Positions 17,300 to 27,525 of a DNA stretch of 64,000 nucleotides are shown one piece after another; positions within the stretch are counted from its first letter, which is position 1; each line of letters begins with the position of its first letter. The stretch is from contig NZ_WBYM01000003.1 of the NCBI RefSeq assembly GCF_013283365.1, positions 248,001 through 312,000 on the forward strand. Reading direction: 5' to 3'. The stretch is from Marinobacterium sp. xm-d-530 (GTDB lineage: Bacteria > Pseudomonadota > Gammaproteobacteria > Pseudomonadales > Balneatricaceae). Under the pieces are notes generated by a model that ran no database searches, had not been told where the DNA came from, and saw only the letters and a list, made by a program, of their open reading frames with translations. Made by a program: the position numbers and the translations under genes.

Positions 17300-19504
17300 A
17301 TGGATGTAACTCACATTATCGACTCCCTCAACGATGCGCAGCGTGAAGCGGTTACCGCGGATATCAGCAACCTTCTGGTGCTGGCCGGTGCAGGATCAGG
17401 CAAGACGCGTGTCTTGGTTCACCGAATCGCTTGGTTGATAGAAGCCGAGCAGATTTCACCCTATTCGATATTGGCGGTTACCTTTACCAATAAAGCGGCT
17501 AAAGAGATGCGTGGACGTATCGAGAGCCTGCTCAACGTCAATGTGCATGGCATGTGGGTCGGTACTTTCCACGGCTTGGCGCACCGACTGCTTCGCTCGC
17601 ACTGGCAAGAGGCCGGGCTGCGTGAGAACTTCCAGATCATGGACTCCGATGACCAGTTACGTTTGGTTAAACGCATCTCTAAGGAGATGGGATTAGACGA
17701 TTCACGCTGGCCGCCGAAACAGATTCAGTGGTACATCAATGCACAGAAAGATGAAGGGCTACGCAGTAAACATCTAGAGCGCACCGGTGACCTGGTACAA
17801 GACACCTTAATACGTGTCTACGAGGCGTATGAACAGGCCTGTGATCGCGGCGGCATGATCGATTTTGGTGAACTCCTGCTGCGCTGCCTTGAACTGCTGC
17901 GTGATAAGAACCCACAACTGCTGCAGCACTACAAAGAGCGCTTCCGTTACGTCTTAGTAGACGAGTTCCAAGACACCAACGCCATTCAGTACGCTTGGTT
18001 GCGCCTGCTCTGTCAGGGTGAACACAAACTGATGGCCGTGGGCGATGACGATCAGTCGATTTACGGCTGGCGTGGCGCACGTATTGAGAACATTCAAAAC
18101 CTTGAGGCACACTTTGGTGGGCTTAAGACCATCAAGTTAGAGCAGAACTACCGCTCGACAGACAACATTCTGTCTGCGGCCAATGCCGTCATTCGCAACA
18201 ACTTTGGACGACTGGGTAAGGAGCTGTGGACCGAGGGCAATCAAGGCGATCCTATCAGCCTCTACGCAGCCTTTAATGAACAGGATGAAGCGCGATTCAT
18301 TGTCGATCGCATCGCACAGTGGGTTTCGGATGGTAATCGTCGTGACGAGAGCGCCATTCTCTACCGCTCCAACGCACAATCCCGTGTGCTTGAGGAGATG
18401 CTGATCCGTGCCGCAATTCCCTATCGCATCTATGGCGGCCAACGATTCTATGAGCGTTTAGAGATTAAAAATGCCCTCGCCTACCTGCGCCTAATAGCCA
18501 ACCGCGATGACGACACGGCGATGGAGCGCGTCATTAACGTGCCGACCCGTGGCATCGGAACGCGCACCATTGAAGAGGTACGCGATTACGCACGAAGCCA
18601 AGGCATCTCAATGTGGCGAGCCTCGAACGAGATCATCGAGCATAAGAAGCTGCCAGCACGTGCCGGCAATGCTCTGCAGGCCTTCTTAGATCTGGTCAAT
18701 CAGTTGACGGTTGATACAGAAGAGGCATCCCTGCAGGAGCGGACAGAACATACCATTCGCTTCTCTGGACTGATTGCTCACCATGAAAAAGAGAAAGGTG
18801 AAAAAGCACAGTCGCGCATCGAAAACTTGGAAGAGCTAGTGACAGCTGCGCGTCAGTTTGAGCAACAGTGGTCCCAAGAGGAGAACCCCGAGTTCCCTTC
18901 CGTGCTGGCTGCCTTCCTTGATCAAGCTGCGCTGGATGCCGGTGAATCACAGGCGGATCCCAATACCGACAGCGTTCAACTGATGACTCTGCACTCGGCG
19001 AAAGGCTTGGAGTTCCCGCTGGTCTTCCTATGCGGTATGGAAGAAGGCCTCTTCCCGCACAGCATGTCGGCCGAAGAGCCCGGACGTTTAGAAGAGGAGC
19101 GCCGCCTCTGTTATGTAGGTATTACGCGTGCCATGCAGAAACTCTACATGACCTACGCTGAGTCCCGCCGCCTTCATGGCCAAGACAACTACAACCGCCC
19201 TTCACGCTTCATTCAGGAGATTCCATTGGAGTTGATTGAAGAGGTGCGCCTAAATGCCAGTGTTCGCCGACCGCTCTCCAGCGGCTCGGATATGGAGGTC
19301 AGCTTCACACCTCAATCCGCTTTTGCCAGCGAAGTGCCCGACACTCAACTCAGTCTAGGCCAGAGGGTCAACCACCCTAAATTTGGTGATGGCATGGTCA
19401 TAAACTTTGAGGGGTCCGGCCCGAAGGCCCGAGTACAAGTGAACTTCGACTATGAAGGCACCAAATGGCTAGTCGTTGGTTTTGCTAATCTAACAACGCT
19501 GTGA
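17300..19504 (+). CDS. uvrD: DNA helicase II UvrD
   Basis: The 734-residue protein is an SF1A helicase with the GAGSGKTR Walker A motif (about residues 30-37), TFTNKAAKEM, the DEFQDTN motif II, GDDDQSIYGWRGA, QNYRST, and the late motif TLHSAKGLEFPLVFL. A C-terminal Tudor-like tail (GQRVNHPKFGDG) marks the UvrD/PcrA group. It unwinds DNA in nucleotide excision and mismatch repair. I chose the ATG at 17300; the open frame runs back to 17210, but that would place the SOS-type box inside the gene and adds residues not seen in UvrD. Confidence 0.96.
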   Translation: MDVTHIIDSLNDAQREAVTADISNLLVLAGAGSGKTRVLVHRIAWLIEAEQISPYSILAVTFTNKAAKEMRGRIESLLNVNVHGMWVGTFHGLAHRLLRSHWQEAGLRENFQIMDSDDQLRLVKRISKEMGLDDSRWPPKQIQWYINAQKDEGLRSKHLERTGDLVQDTLIRVYEAYEQACDRGGMIDFGELLLRCLELLRDKNPQLLQHYKERFRYVLVDEFQDTNAIQYAWLRLLCQGEHKLMAVGDDDQSIYGWRGARIENIQNLEAHFGGLKTIKLEQNYRSTDNILSAANAVIRNNFGRLGKELWTEGNQGDPISLYAAFNEQDEARFIVDRIAQWVSDGNRRDESAILYRSNAQSRVLEEMLIRAAIPYRIYGGQRFYERLEIKNALAYLRLIANRDDDTAMERVINVPTRGIGTRTIEEVRDYARSQGISMWRASNEIIEHKKLPARAGNALQAFLDLVNQLTVDTEEASLQERTEHTIRFSGLIAHHEKEKGEKAQSRIENLEELVTAARQFEQQWSQEENPEFPSVLAAFLDQAALDAGESQADPNTDSVQLMTLHSAKGLEFPLVFLCGMEEGLFPHSMSAEEPGRLEEERRLCYVGITRAMQKLYMTYAESRRLHGQDNYNRPSRFIQEIPLELIEEVRLNASVRRPLSSGSDMEVSFTPQSAFASEVPDTQLSLGQRVNHPKFGDGMVINFEGSGPKARVQVNFDYEGTKWLVVGFANLTTL

Positions 19505-19540
19505 ATAAAACATTTCAGTTTGTTTAAAGAAAAATTACAC

Positions 19541-19572
19541 CTGTGTAACATTCTTGTAACAAAAGTGTATTT
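19541..19572 (+). promoter_or_regulatory. Putative PhoB box upstream of pit
   Basis: Two perfect TGTAACA 7-mers (19544-19550 and 19555-19561) stand 11 bp apart with 4-bp spacers, followed in register by TGTATTT (19566-19572). This matches the direct-repeat architecture of PhoB binding sites. It lies about 75 bp before the start of the Pit transporter gene and after the uvrD stop. Confidence 0.75.
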
Positions 19573-19645
19573 AAATGGCGTCAACTTAAATTAGCGACTA
19601 CTTTAAGTAGTGGTAAATCAATGAACCAAGCAAGAGGAGCTTCTC

Positions 19646-21211
19646 TTGGAAATTAAAGACATGAATAAGCTGGATAAAGCGACAGCATCTAACCGTGGCG
19701 ATGTTATGCGCATCGGTTACGCCCTGCTCTTCCTAGTAGGTATTGTTCTCTTTATCTCAGCACAAGTTGGGGATATCCCAGGAAGTTACATCCTTGTCAT
19801 TGCCGCAATGATCGGTGGTTACATGGCAATGAACATTGGTGCTAACGACGTAGCCAATAACGTGGGCCCAGCAGTAGGTTCAAAGGCGCTTACCCTAACA
19901 GGCGCTATCATTATCGCGGCTATCTTTGAAGCATCGGGTGCTTTAATCGCCGGCGGTGACGTTGTCAGCACAATCAAAAAAGGGATCATCAACCCAGAAG
20001 TGATTGGTGATGCTGATACCTTTATTTGGTTGATGTTAGCCGCACTTCTAGCGGGTGCGTTATGGCTTAACCTAGCAACAGCTGTTGGTGCTCCTGTCTC
20101 TACTACTCACTCTATTGTTGGTGGTGTATTGGGTGCTGGTATCGCTGCAGGCGGTTTTGGTATTGCTAACTGGGACAAGATGGGCGCGATCGCAGCAAGC
20201 TGGGTGATCTCACCTGTACTTGGCGGCCTGATTGCAGCTGGTTTCCTATACCTAATCAAACGCACCATTACTTATAAGTCGGACATGCGTGTTGCAGCTA
20301 AGAAGATGGTACCTCTGCTGATCATGTTGATGGCTTGGGCATTCTCGACCTACCTAGCACTTAAAGGCGTTAAGAAGCTGATCAAACTCGATTTTGTGAC
20401 AGCTCTACTGATCGGTCTAGCCATTGCGGTAGTTATTTACTTCATTGTTAAAGGTCTGGTAGCTAAAGCAGCTGACCGCCTGGATAACGATAAAGCGGGT
20501 GTTAACCAACTGTTCACCATTCCTCTAATCTTCGCTGCAGCACTACTAAGTTTCGCACACGGTGCAAACGACGTTGCAAACGCCATTGGTCCACTAGCGG
20601 CGATCAACGATGCGATCGTTAACCACGGCATTTCAACGAAAGCAGCGATCCCACTTTGGGTCATGATGATCGGTGCTCTAGGTATCGCGTTGGGTCTAGC
20701 ACTATTTGGTCCAAAACTGATCAAAACCGTTGGTTCTGAAATTACTGAGTTGGATCAGACACGTGCATTCTCTATCGCTATGGCGGCAGCGATCACGGTT
20801 ATCATCGCTTCTCAGCTAGGTCTTCCAGTATCTTCAACTCACATTGCTGTGGGCGGTGTATTCGGTGTGGGCTTCCTTCGTGAGTACTTGAAATCAAGCC
20901 ACGCTCGCATGATCAACGAGATCAAATCGCACCACCAAGGTGCTGATCAAGAGGAAGTGGAAGAGTTTCTTGCTAAGTTTGAAAGTGCATCAATCGATGA
21001 CAAAGCTAAAATGCTTAAGCAACTTAAGAAGAAAACAGCCTCTGCAGAACTAAGCAAAAAAGAGCGCAAGCAGCTTAAGAAAGCGTACAAACAGGAGCTG
21101 GTTAAGCGTTCAGCTGTTTACAAAATTGCCGCTGCATGGGTTATTACAGTTCCAGCATCAGGTACATTGGCGGCGATTCTGTTCTACGTAATCCGTGGAA
21201 TCATGGTCTAA
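19646..21211 (+). CDS. pit: Inorganic phosphate transporter, PiT family
   Basis: The 521-residue membrane protein has two repeated PiT signatures: GANDVANNVGPAVGSKALT near the N-terminus and GANDVANAIGPLAAI in the second half, each followed by PVSTTH or PVSSTH. It imports phosphate (as a metal complex or with a cation) at the inner membrane. A long charged cytoplasmic segment of about 90 residues precedes the last helix. The TTG at 19646 lies 7 nt after an AGAGGAG ribosome site and is preferred; the ATG at 19661 is too far from it. A PhoB-type repeat stands upstream and a terminator follows. Confidence 0.92.
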   Translation: MEIKDMNKLDKATASNRGDVMRIGYALLFLVGIVLFISAQVGDIPGSYILVIAAMIGGYMAMNIGANDVANNVGPAVGSKALTLTGAIIIAAIFEASGALIAGGDVVSTIKKGIINPEVIGDADTFIWLMLAALLAGALWLNLATAVGAPVSTTHSIVGGVLGAGIAAGGFGIANWDKMGAIAASWVISPVLGGLIAAGFLYLIKRTITYKSDMRVAAKKMVPLLIMLMAWAFSTYLALKGVKKLIKLDFVTALLIGLAIAVVIYFIVKGLVAKAADRLDNDKAGVNQLFTIPLIFAAALLSFAHGANDVANAIGPLAAINDAIVNHGISTKAAIPLWVMMIGALGIALGLALFGPKLIKTVGSEITELDQTRAFSIAMAAAITVIIASQLGLPVSSTHIAVGGVFGVGFLREYLKSSHARMINEIKSHHQGADQEEVEEFLAKFESASIDDKAKMLKQLKKKTASAELSKKERKQLKKAYKQELVKRSAVYKIAAAWVITVPASGTLAAILFYVIRGIMV

Positions 21212-21231
21212 TAAACGCCAAACTATCCATC

Positions 21232-21257
21232 AAAAAGCCCCTTCGTGGGGCTTTTTT
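21232..21257 (+). terminator. Rho-independent terminator after pit
   Basis: AAAAGCCCC and GGGGCTTTT arms around a short TTCGT loop, followed by a T-run, start about 20 bp after the pit stop. It separates pit from the pst operon. Confidence 0.9.
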
Positions 21258-21280
21258 GCGTCTTATATTTATCATTAAAT

Positions 21281-21309
21281 TGTCATAAACGCTTCACAGA
21301 GTTGTAACA
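21281..21309 (+). promoter_or_regulatory. Putative PhoB box array upstream of pstS
   Basis: Three 7-mers in exact 11-bp register, TGTCATA (21281), CTTCACA (21292) and TGTAACA (21303), separated by 4-bp AT-rich or mixed spacers, match a PhoB tandem site. It lies about 75 bp before pstS, the classic PhoB-controlled gene. Confidence 0.85.
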
Positions 21310-21382
21310 AAGCAAGCGCCTAATAGTTATCAAAGAGGTAAGCGACAGCCTACCGACTGATTTAGAAACTAAGGAGTTTGAA

Positions 21383-22414
21383 ATGTTCCTACGACTCGCA
21401 ACAACAGCTGCTACTTTAACCGCTCTAATGAGCACTCCAGCAATGGCCCGAGATAACGTGAGCATCGCTGGTTCATCTACCGTTCTTCCATTCGCAACAA
21501 TCGTTGCTGAGCGTCTAGGTCGTAACCCAGCGTTCAACACACCTGTTGTTGAATCAGGCGGTTCTTCTGTTGGTAAAAAAGGCGTTTGTGACGGCATCGG
21601 TACTGAGTTCATCGATATCGGTAACGCTTCTTCACGCATGAAGAGTGGCGAACTAGAGTACTGTGATGCAAACGGCGTGAAGATCACTGAGATCAAAGTC
21701 GGCTACGACGGTATCGTATTTGCTAACTCTAAAGACGCTGCTCAACTAGAGATCTCTCGCTCAGACCTTGGTAAAGCCTTAACAGCTAAAGTGGCCGTTA
21801 ACGGTGAGCTAGTTGATAACCCATTCAAAACTTGGAAAGACGTTAACCCAGCGCTTCCAAATGTTGCAATCCGTGTCTACGGTCCACCAACGACTTCTGG
21901 TACTCGTGCATCATTCGCTGAAATCATCAACGAAAAAGCGTTCTGTAAAAAAGACGACGAGATGAAAGCAGCACTAAAAGCAGCAGGCAAAAAAGCAAAG
22001 TCTTGTCGTGCGATGCGTACTGACGGTGCGTACATCGAAGCTGGCGAGCAGGACAACCTGATCGTTCAAAAGCTGCAAGAAGACTCAGAAACTTTCGGTA
22101 TTTTCGGTTTCTCTTACCTTGATCAGAACTCTGACACTCTACAGGGTGCGAAACTGGATGGCGTAGCACCAACATTCGAAGCGATTGCTGACGGTTCTTA
22201 CAAAGCATCACGCGCACTGTTCATGTACGTTAAACACCAGCACGTTGGTGTTGTACCAGGCATTGCTGAGTACATGACTGAGTGGACTAAACACTGGGAC
22301 GAAGATGGCATCCTAGCGGACGCAGGCATGATCCCAATGCCAACTGCAGAACGTGAAGAGATGGCTGCTCGCATGACAGCACTGCCAGTTCTTACTGCTG
22401 ATGCTCTTAAGTAA
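21383..22414 (+). CDS. pstS: Phosphate ABC transporter, periplasmic binding protein PstS
   Basis: The 343-residue protein has a Sec signal peptide cut after AMA (residue 22) and a PstS/SphX-type phosphate-binding domain: SIAGSSTVLPFA at the start, SGGSSVGKKG, GYDGIVFAN and a PPTTSGTRASFAE segment. It captures phosphate in the periplasm for PstCAB. An AAGGAG site precedes the ATG. It is the first gene of pstSCAB; a hairpin between pstS and pstC may cut transcript levels of the membrane parts. The length and motifs fit the long PstS type of marine proteobacteria. Confidence 0.95.
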   Translation: MFLRLATTAATLTALMSTPAMARDNVSIAGSSTVLPFATIVAERLGRNPAFNTPVVESGGSSVGKKGVCDGIGTEFIDIGNASSRMKSGELEYCDANGVKITEIKVGYDGIVFANSKDAAQLEISRSDLGKALTAKVAVNGELVDNPFKTWKDVNPALPNVAIRVYGPPTTSGTRASFAEIINEKAFCKKDDEMKAALKAAGKKAKSCRAMRTDGAYIEAGEQDNLIVQKLQEDSETFGIFGFSYLDQNSDTLQGAKLDGVAPTFEAIADGSYKASRALFMYVKHQHVGVVPGIAEYMTEWTKHWDEDGILADAGMIPMPTAEREEMAARMTALPVLTADALK

Positions 22415-22434
22415 CCCAATCCTAGATTGAAATT

Positions 22435-22463
22435 AATCCGGCCTGTATTACAGGCCGGATTTT
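22435..22463 (+). terminator. Hairpin between pstS and pstC (attenuating terminator or mRNA stabiliser)
   Basis: A 12-bp GC-rich stem (arms from AATCCGGCCTGT to ACAGGCCGGATT) with a 3-nt loop is followed by a short TTT tract, 20 bp after pstS. The operon continues with pstC 20 bp later, so it likely lets only part of transcription pass. Confidence 0.8.
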
Positions 22464-22483
22464 GCAGCATTTGAGATACTGAA

Positions 22484-23866
22484 ATGACACTGACTTCGTT
22501 GCTAATTATTTTAACAGTCATCAGTCTCGCCTTTTACTTCATAGCTAAAAGGACGGTTCTTATCGCTCGATCAAATGGGCAGGTATTCCACTCACTTCCG
22601 AACTACTATGGCCTTTGGGCTGGCTCTTTAGCCTTCTTCCCAGCGGTTGTTGTATTGATTCTCTGGTCTATCATCGATATTCAGCTGTTCCAGAGCTGGG
22701 TGCGTGATTTCTATCCTCCTGAAATCCTTGCTGCCGGTGGCTCACAAGCCATTGTGGCGCTCGCCAAGGTAGAAAACATAGTCGCAGGCATCCGTTTTGG
22801 TGAACCTGAAGCATGGGTTCTGCAAGCAGGAGATGCTTGGATTGGCTGGGCTGCAACCTCTACGATGCTGAAATCAGCCGTGGTATTAGGCCTAGCAACT
22901 GTGTGTGGTCTAATCGCTTACCGTCAGATCGATTCCGATTTTCGTGCACGTAACGGTGTAGAAAAGCTGATCTCATACGGTCTGATTGCAGCATCGACTA
23001 TCGCGATACTAACAACCATTGGTATCGTACTGTCTGTACTGTTTGAAACCATTCGATTCTTCCAACTGGTACCGCCAACTGATTTCATCTTTGGTACCGA
23101 GTGGAACCCTCAATTCGAAGGCGCAGAGCGCGCTGGATCGGGTGGAGGTGAAGCTAAATACGGTATGCTTCCGATGTTTGCCGGCACCTTATTAATCTCA
23201 TCTATCGCGATCATCGTTGCAGTGCCTGTCGGTCTAGCCAGTGCGGTCTATCTAGCAGAGTATGCATCACCCAAAGTACGCTCTACTGTTAAACCGCTTC
23301 TTGAGATTCTTGCCGGCGTACCCACTGTGGTTTATGGCTTCTTCGCAGCCTTAACTGTTGCACCTGCTATCAAAGGGTTGGGGGAATCATTAGGTCTTAC
23401 TGTTGCGTCTGAATCAGCACTCGCGGCAGGTCTCGTCATGGGCGTTATGATCATTCCATTCGTCTCATCACTTTCAGATGACGTGATTAACGCTGTACCT
23501 CAATCACTTCGTGATGCAGCTTACGGACTGGGCTCAACAAAAAGCGAGACGACTCGCCAAGTAGTTCTTCCTGCGGCCCTACCGGGTATTGTTGCGGCCG
23601 TCATTCTTGCGGTGTCTCGTGCAGTCGGTGAGACCATGATCGTAGTAATGGCTGCGGGCCTAGCGGCTAACCTTTCGTTCAACCCTCTCGATGCTGTCAC
23701 AACGGTGACATCTCAGATCGTTACAATTCTGGTCGGTGACCAAGAGTTTGAGTCGGCGAAAACACTATCAGCATTTGCGCTATCTACGATGCTGATTATT
23801 TTGACCTTGGGTCTAAACTTCTTCGCCCTTCAAATTGTTAAGAAGTACAGGGAACAATATGACTAA
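22484..23866 (+). CDS. pstC: Phosphate ABC transporter permease PstC
   Basis: The 460-residue membrane protein has a long N-terminal region with three membrane segments and a periplasmic stretch, then a permease domain with SAVYLAEYASPKVRSTVKPLLEILAGVPTV-like sequence and the EAA-type loop AAYGLGSTKSETTRQVVLPAALPGIVAA. It forms half of the phosphate channel with PstA. It is longer than E. coli PstC (319), as in many marine gammaproteobacteria. The 3' end overlaps pstA by 8 bp. Confidence 0.94.
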   Translation: MTLTSLLIILTVISLAFYFIAKRTVLIARSNGQVFHSLPNYYGLWAGSLAFFPAVVVLILWSIIDIQLFQSWVRDFYPPEILAAGGSQAIVALAKVENIVAGIRFGEPEAWVLQAGDAWIGWAATSTMLKSAVVLGLATVCGLIAYRQIDSDFRARNGVEKLISYGLIAASTIAILTTIGIVLSVLFETIRFFQLVPPTDFIFGTEWNPQFEGAERAGSGGGEAKYGMLPMFAGTLLISSIAIIVAVPVGLASAVYLAEYASPKVRSTVKPLLEILAGVPTVVYGFFAALTVAPAIKGLGESLGLTVASESALAAGLVMGVMIIPFVSSLSDDVINAVPQSLRDAAYGLGSTKSETTRQVVLPAALPGIVAAVILAVSRAVGETMIVVMAAGLAANLSFNPLDAVTTVTSQIVTILVGDQEFESAKTLSAFALSTMLIILTLGLNFFALQIVKKYREQYD

Positions 23867-25166
23867 CAAGGCATTCAAAGGCCTCTCACCTCAAGAGGCG
23901 ACTGCGCGCGTTGAAGCGTCACTTAAACAACGTCGCAAGAAAGAGAAGCGCTTTCGTCTGATGGGCTTATCGGCTGTTGGCTTAGCGTTAACATTCCTAG
24001 TCATTCTGTTCTCGGGCATCTTAACGAAAGGCTTGCCAGGTATGTTCCAGCACTACGTTCAGCTGGATGTGGTATTGGACAAAGCGCGTCTTGACCCACA
24101 AGGTGATATGTCAGATGCCTCGCTTTTCTCGGGCGATGCCGACAAAATTATTTTGGAAGCCTCACTGGCCTCTATTGGTGAAGAGGGAGGCCGAAAAACC
24201 AAGAAGGCCCTTCGTAAGATGGTCTCTTCGGGTGGCTCACAGCGCCTGATCGATTTCGTAAAGGCGAACCCTGAACTGATGGGGACAACCCAAACGATTA
24301 AGTTTGCTGTGGATGATGATATCGACTCGTTCCTGCGTGGATTCATTAAACGTGAGACCCCAGAAAAGGATCGTCGAATCAACGACTTCACCATTGAGAT
24401 CGTAGATAAGTGGCAAGAAGCCGGTTTAATCAGCTACGAGTTAAGTGACTACCTGTTCTTCGGTTCTGCATCGCGTGATGCAGAGATGGCAGGCATCAAA
24501 GGAGCGCTTTTTGGATCGCTCCTGACCCTGGCTATCTGTGTCAGCATCGCCTTCCCTCTTGGGGTTGCAGCAGCCGTCTATCTTGAAGAGATTGCTCCGA
24601 AAAACCGCTGGACTGAGATCATTGAGATCAATATCAACAACCTAGCGGCAGTGCCTTCAGTGGTGTTCGGTATCATGGGCTTGGCGATCTTCATCGTCAC
24701 CTTTGGTATGCCACGATCTATTCCACTAGTAGGTGGTATCGTACTGGCTCTGATGACTCTGCCGACGATTATCATCTCCTCTCGCGCGGCGATTCGTGCA
24801 GTACCACCGAGTATTCGTGATGCCGCATTGGGTATTGGCGCATCGAAAATGCAGACCATTTTCCACCACGTTATCCCACTTGCGATGCCAGGCATGCTGA
24901 CGGGTACCATCATTGGTATGGCGCAAGCTCTAGGTGAGACGGCACCACTGTTGATGATTGGTATGGTGGCCTTCATTGTTGATATTCCTGGTGGCTTTAC
25001 CGACCCTGCGACGGTACTACCGGTTCAAATCTTTATGTGGGCTGACTTTGCAGAGCGAATGTTTATTCAGAAAACCAGTGCTGCAATCATCGTACTACTG
25101 GCCTTCCTTATCACGATGAACGCCGCTGCAATCATGCTTCGTAAGAAGCTAGAGCGTCGTTGGTAA
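23859..25166 (+). CDS. pstA: Phosphate ABC transporter permease PstA
   Basis: The 435-residue protein pairs with PstC. The permease half has [35 protein letters not shown] and the coupling loop [27 protein letters not shown]. The N-terminal half carries one membrane helix and a large soluble insert of about 150 residues, so it is longer than E. coli PstA (296). I chose the ATG at 23859 with an AGGGAA site, overlapping pstC by 8 bp. pstB follows within 10 bp. Confidence 0.93.
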   Translation: MTNKAFKGLSPQEATARVEASLKQRRKKEKRFRLMGLSAVGLALTFLVILFSGILTKGLPGMFQHYVQLDVVLDKARLDPQGDMSDASLFSGDADKIILEASLASIGEEGGRKTKKALRKMVSSGGSQRLIDFVKANPELMGTTQTIKFAVDDDIDSFLRGFIKRETPEKDRRINDFTIEIVDKWQEAGLISYELSDYLFFGSASRDAEMAGIKGALFGSLLTLAICVSIAFPLGVAAAVYLEEIAPKNRWTEIIEININNLAAVPSVVFGIMGLAIFIVTFGMPRSIPLVGGIVLALMTLPTIIISSRAAIRAVPPSIRDAALGIGASKMQTIFHHVIPLAMPGMLTGTIIGMAQALGETAPLLMIGMVAFIVDIPGGFTDPATVLPVQIFMWADFAERMFIQKTSAAIIVLLAFLITMNAAAIMLRKKLERRW

Positions 25167-25174
25167 GCGAAAAA

Positions 25175-26017
25175 ATGAACGAATCTAAAGACTTAAACAA
25201 TTCAACGGACAAGAAGATGGAAAACAGTAATATCAAAACGACGGGTAATGTGTTTGTTGAAAACCCGCGCATGACTGCTCGTAATGTTGACGTTTACTAC
25301 GGCGACAAACATGCCATCAATGATGTCACCATCGATATTGGTGAGCAGGAAGTCATTGCTTTCATCGGCCCATCCGGCTGTGGTAAATCAACCTTCCTTC
25401 GTACCTTGAACCGTATGAACGATACCATCGATATCTGTCGAGTAGAGGGTACTATCGCATTGGATGGCCAGGATATTTACGCGCCATCCGTGGACGTTGT
25501 ACCACTTCGTGCGCGTGTCGGCATGGTTTTCCAAAAGCCAAACCCATTCCCTAAATCGATCTACGACAACATTGCTTACGGTCCTCGTATTCATGGCTTA
25601 ACGAAAAGCAAAAGTGAATTGGACGACATCGTAGAGTCAGCACTAGAGAAAGCGGGCCTTTGGAACGAAGTTAAAGATCGTCTAGATCAACCGGGTACAG
25701 GCCTATCGGGCGGTCAACAGCAGCGTCTATGCATCGCACGCGCTATTGCGGTAAGCCCAGAGGTCATTCTTATGGATGAGCCTTGTTCCGCACTGGACCC
25801 TATTGCGACAGCAAAGGTTGAAGAGTTGATCGAAGAGCTTAAAAGTCAGTACACCATCGTTATCGTCACGCACTCAATGCAACAGGCAGCGCGTGTCTCT
25901 GATCGTACAGCCTACTTCCACCTGGGTGATCTGATTGAGGTGGGTAATACTGAACAGATCTTCACCAACCCATCACACCAGCTAACGCAGGATTACATTA
26001 CAGGCCGTTTTGGTTAG
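25175..26017 (+). CDS. pstB: Phosphate ABC transporter ATP-binding protein PstB
   Basis: The 280-residue ATPase has a Walker [10 protein letters not shown], the Q-loop [14 protein letters not shown] typical of PstB, the LSGGQQQR signature and [10 protein letters not shown] Walker B. It powers phosphate import. About 30 extra, polar N-terminal residues precede the domain, and the start is uncertain: the ATG at 25175 has no strong ribosome site, and the frame is open from a TTG at 25160. The stop overlaps the stop of the convergent ppx gene by 4 bp. phoU does not follow here, unlike in E. coli. Confidence 0.95.
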   Translation: MNESKDLNNSTDKKMENSNIKTTGNVFVENPRMTARNVDVYYGDKHAINDVTIDIGEQEVIAFIGPSGCGKSTFLRTLNRMNDTIDICRVEGTIALDGQDIYAPSVDVVPLRARVGMVFQKPNPFPKSIYDNIAYGPRIHGLTKSKSELDDIVESALEKAGLWNEVKDRLDQPGTGLSGGQQQRLCIARAIAVSPEVILMDEPCSALDPIATAKVEELIEELKSQYTIVIVTHSMQQAARVSDRTAYFHLGDLIEVGNTEQIFTNPSHQLTQDYITGRFG

Positions 26018-27525
26018 AGCAGAAATTCAATTCGCATATCGATGCCGTACTGTTTACAGAAAGACTCTTCCCGCTCCAGATCCGCAATCAGGAGTGGATA
26101 TTCATCACTGACCTCTGCATCTAATGAGAGGGTGAGTCGTTCGCCATCGAATTCAATTTTAGGTACTTCAGGGTACTCGCTGCTTCGACTTAGGTGCCAG
26201 ATAACAGAGATACGTAAAATCAGAATCAACGCGATGGCATGTTTTTTGGATAGCATGCCAAGGTTGGTCACTAGGGACTTTTTAATCTTTTTACGATGCA
26301 ATCGAACCATTAGCGCGACCAGCTTTTGCTGGTCGAAACTAAAACCGGCTAGGTTTGAATGCTCTAAAATATAGGCTGAATGCTTCTGCAAACCACTTGA
26401 ATTTAGGTTTAGTCCTACCTCATGTGTCAGTGCCGCATATTGCAGGTAACGACGAGTAAAAACCGGAAGTCGTAATTCTGGAGCTAACTGCCGCCAAAGT
26501 TTCGTTGCGGTATCACTGACTCGCTCCGCATGCTTGGTATCAACGTGGTAACGTGCCATCAATGAGCGAATCGCACGCGTTCTAGTATCCTGCTGATCAC
26601 CCGATGACGCCGTAAACTCTCCCAGCAAACCTTCACGTAACGCACCAGAGGAAAACTTGGCTTGCTCAATCTCGAGGCTAGAGAAAACGGCATCTAGAAT
26701 CGCCAAACCACCAGCGAAAATCTGCAATCGTTGCTCACTAATGCCTTTTACAACTTTACTGGATAACTCATTTTTGACGACTAATTTACGTAAGGCTTTT
26801 ATCGATTTAGCGGAAATCTCTTTCGGATCATAGCCCAAGTTTTCACTGGCTGTCGCTATCGCTTGTGCTGAACCTGAAGTACACCGGACTTGATTCCAAC
26901 CGATGGATGCAAAGAGGGCAGAAAAGCGTTCCAGCTGCTGTTGCGCATAGAGCTTCGCTTTTTTATAAGAGGCCTTATCAACGCCTTTACTGAAGAAGGC
27001 CTCGGTAAAACTCACCGAACCCATAGTATGAGAGCGACCTAATTCCAAGCTATTCTCACGACCGAGTGCAACCTCAGTGGACCCGCCACCAATATCAATG
27101 ACCAAGGTGTTACCCGCTAAGTGCTCTGAACTTGAAACACCCAAATGAACCAGGCGAGCCTCTTCTTGACCACTGATAATCTCGATGGGGTATGGAAAGA
27201 CTTGTCTAGCAGAGGCAAGAAATTCACTGCGATTCTTAGCAATTCGCAAGGTGTGTGTACCGACCACGCGCACAGTACAGTTTGGAAAGGGCGTTAGTTG
27301 TTCAGCAAATGTCTTGAGTACTGCGACTCCTCGTTCGATAGCCTCTTCAGAGAGGTTATTTTTAGCGTCTAAACCCTCAGCCAAGCGAACACGCTCTTTG
27401 TGTTTAAAAAGGGGCTGCACATCATCGTGAAGTTGACGCACGACCAACATGTGAAAACTATTAGAACCTAGATCAATCGCTGCAAAGTGTCGTGATTCAG
27501 ATTCAGAGTTATGCTTGTCGTTCAC
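26014..27525 (-). CDS. ppx: Exopolyphosphatase (Ppx/GppA family)
   Basis: The 503-residue protein starts with an actin-like ATPase-fold segment [16 protein letters not shown] and has [15 protein letters not shown] in the second subdomain, the marks of Ppx/GppA enzymes. The C-terminal part is HD-like. It cleaves terminal phosphate from polyphosphate, and may hydrolyse pppGpp. Its start overlaps the ppk gene by 17 bp on the same strand, so the synthetic and degradative enzymes are co-expressed. It ends against pstB. Confidence 0.93.
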   Translation of the reverse strand: MNDKHNSESESRHFAAIDLGSNSFHMLVVRQLHDDVQPLFKHKERVRLAEGLDAKNNLSEEAIERGVAVLKTFAEQLTPFPNCTVRVVGTHTLRIAKNRSEFLASARQVFPYPIEIISGQEEARLVHLGVSSSEHLAGNTLVIDIGGGSTEVALGRENSLELGRSHTMGSVSFTEAFFSKGVDKASYKKAKLYAQQQLERFSALFASIGWNQVRCTSGSAQAIATASENLGYDPKEISAKSIKALRKLVVKNELSSKVVKGISEQRLQIFAGGLAILDAVFSSLEIEQAKFSSGALREGLLGEFTASSGDQQDTRTRAIRSLMARYHVDTKHAERVSDTATKLWRQLAPELRLPVFTRRYLQYAALTHEVGLNLNSSGLQKHSAYILEHSNLAGFSFDQQKLVALMVRLHRKKIKKSLVTNLGMLSKKHAIALILILRISVIWHLSRSSEYPEVPKIEFDGERLTLSLDAEVSDEYPLLIADLEREESFCKQYGIDMRIEFLL

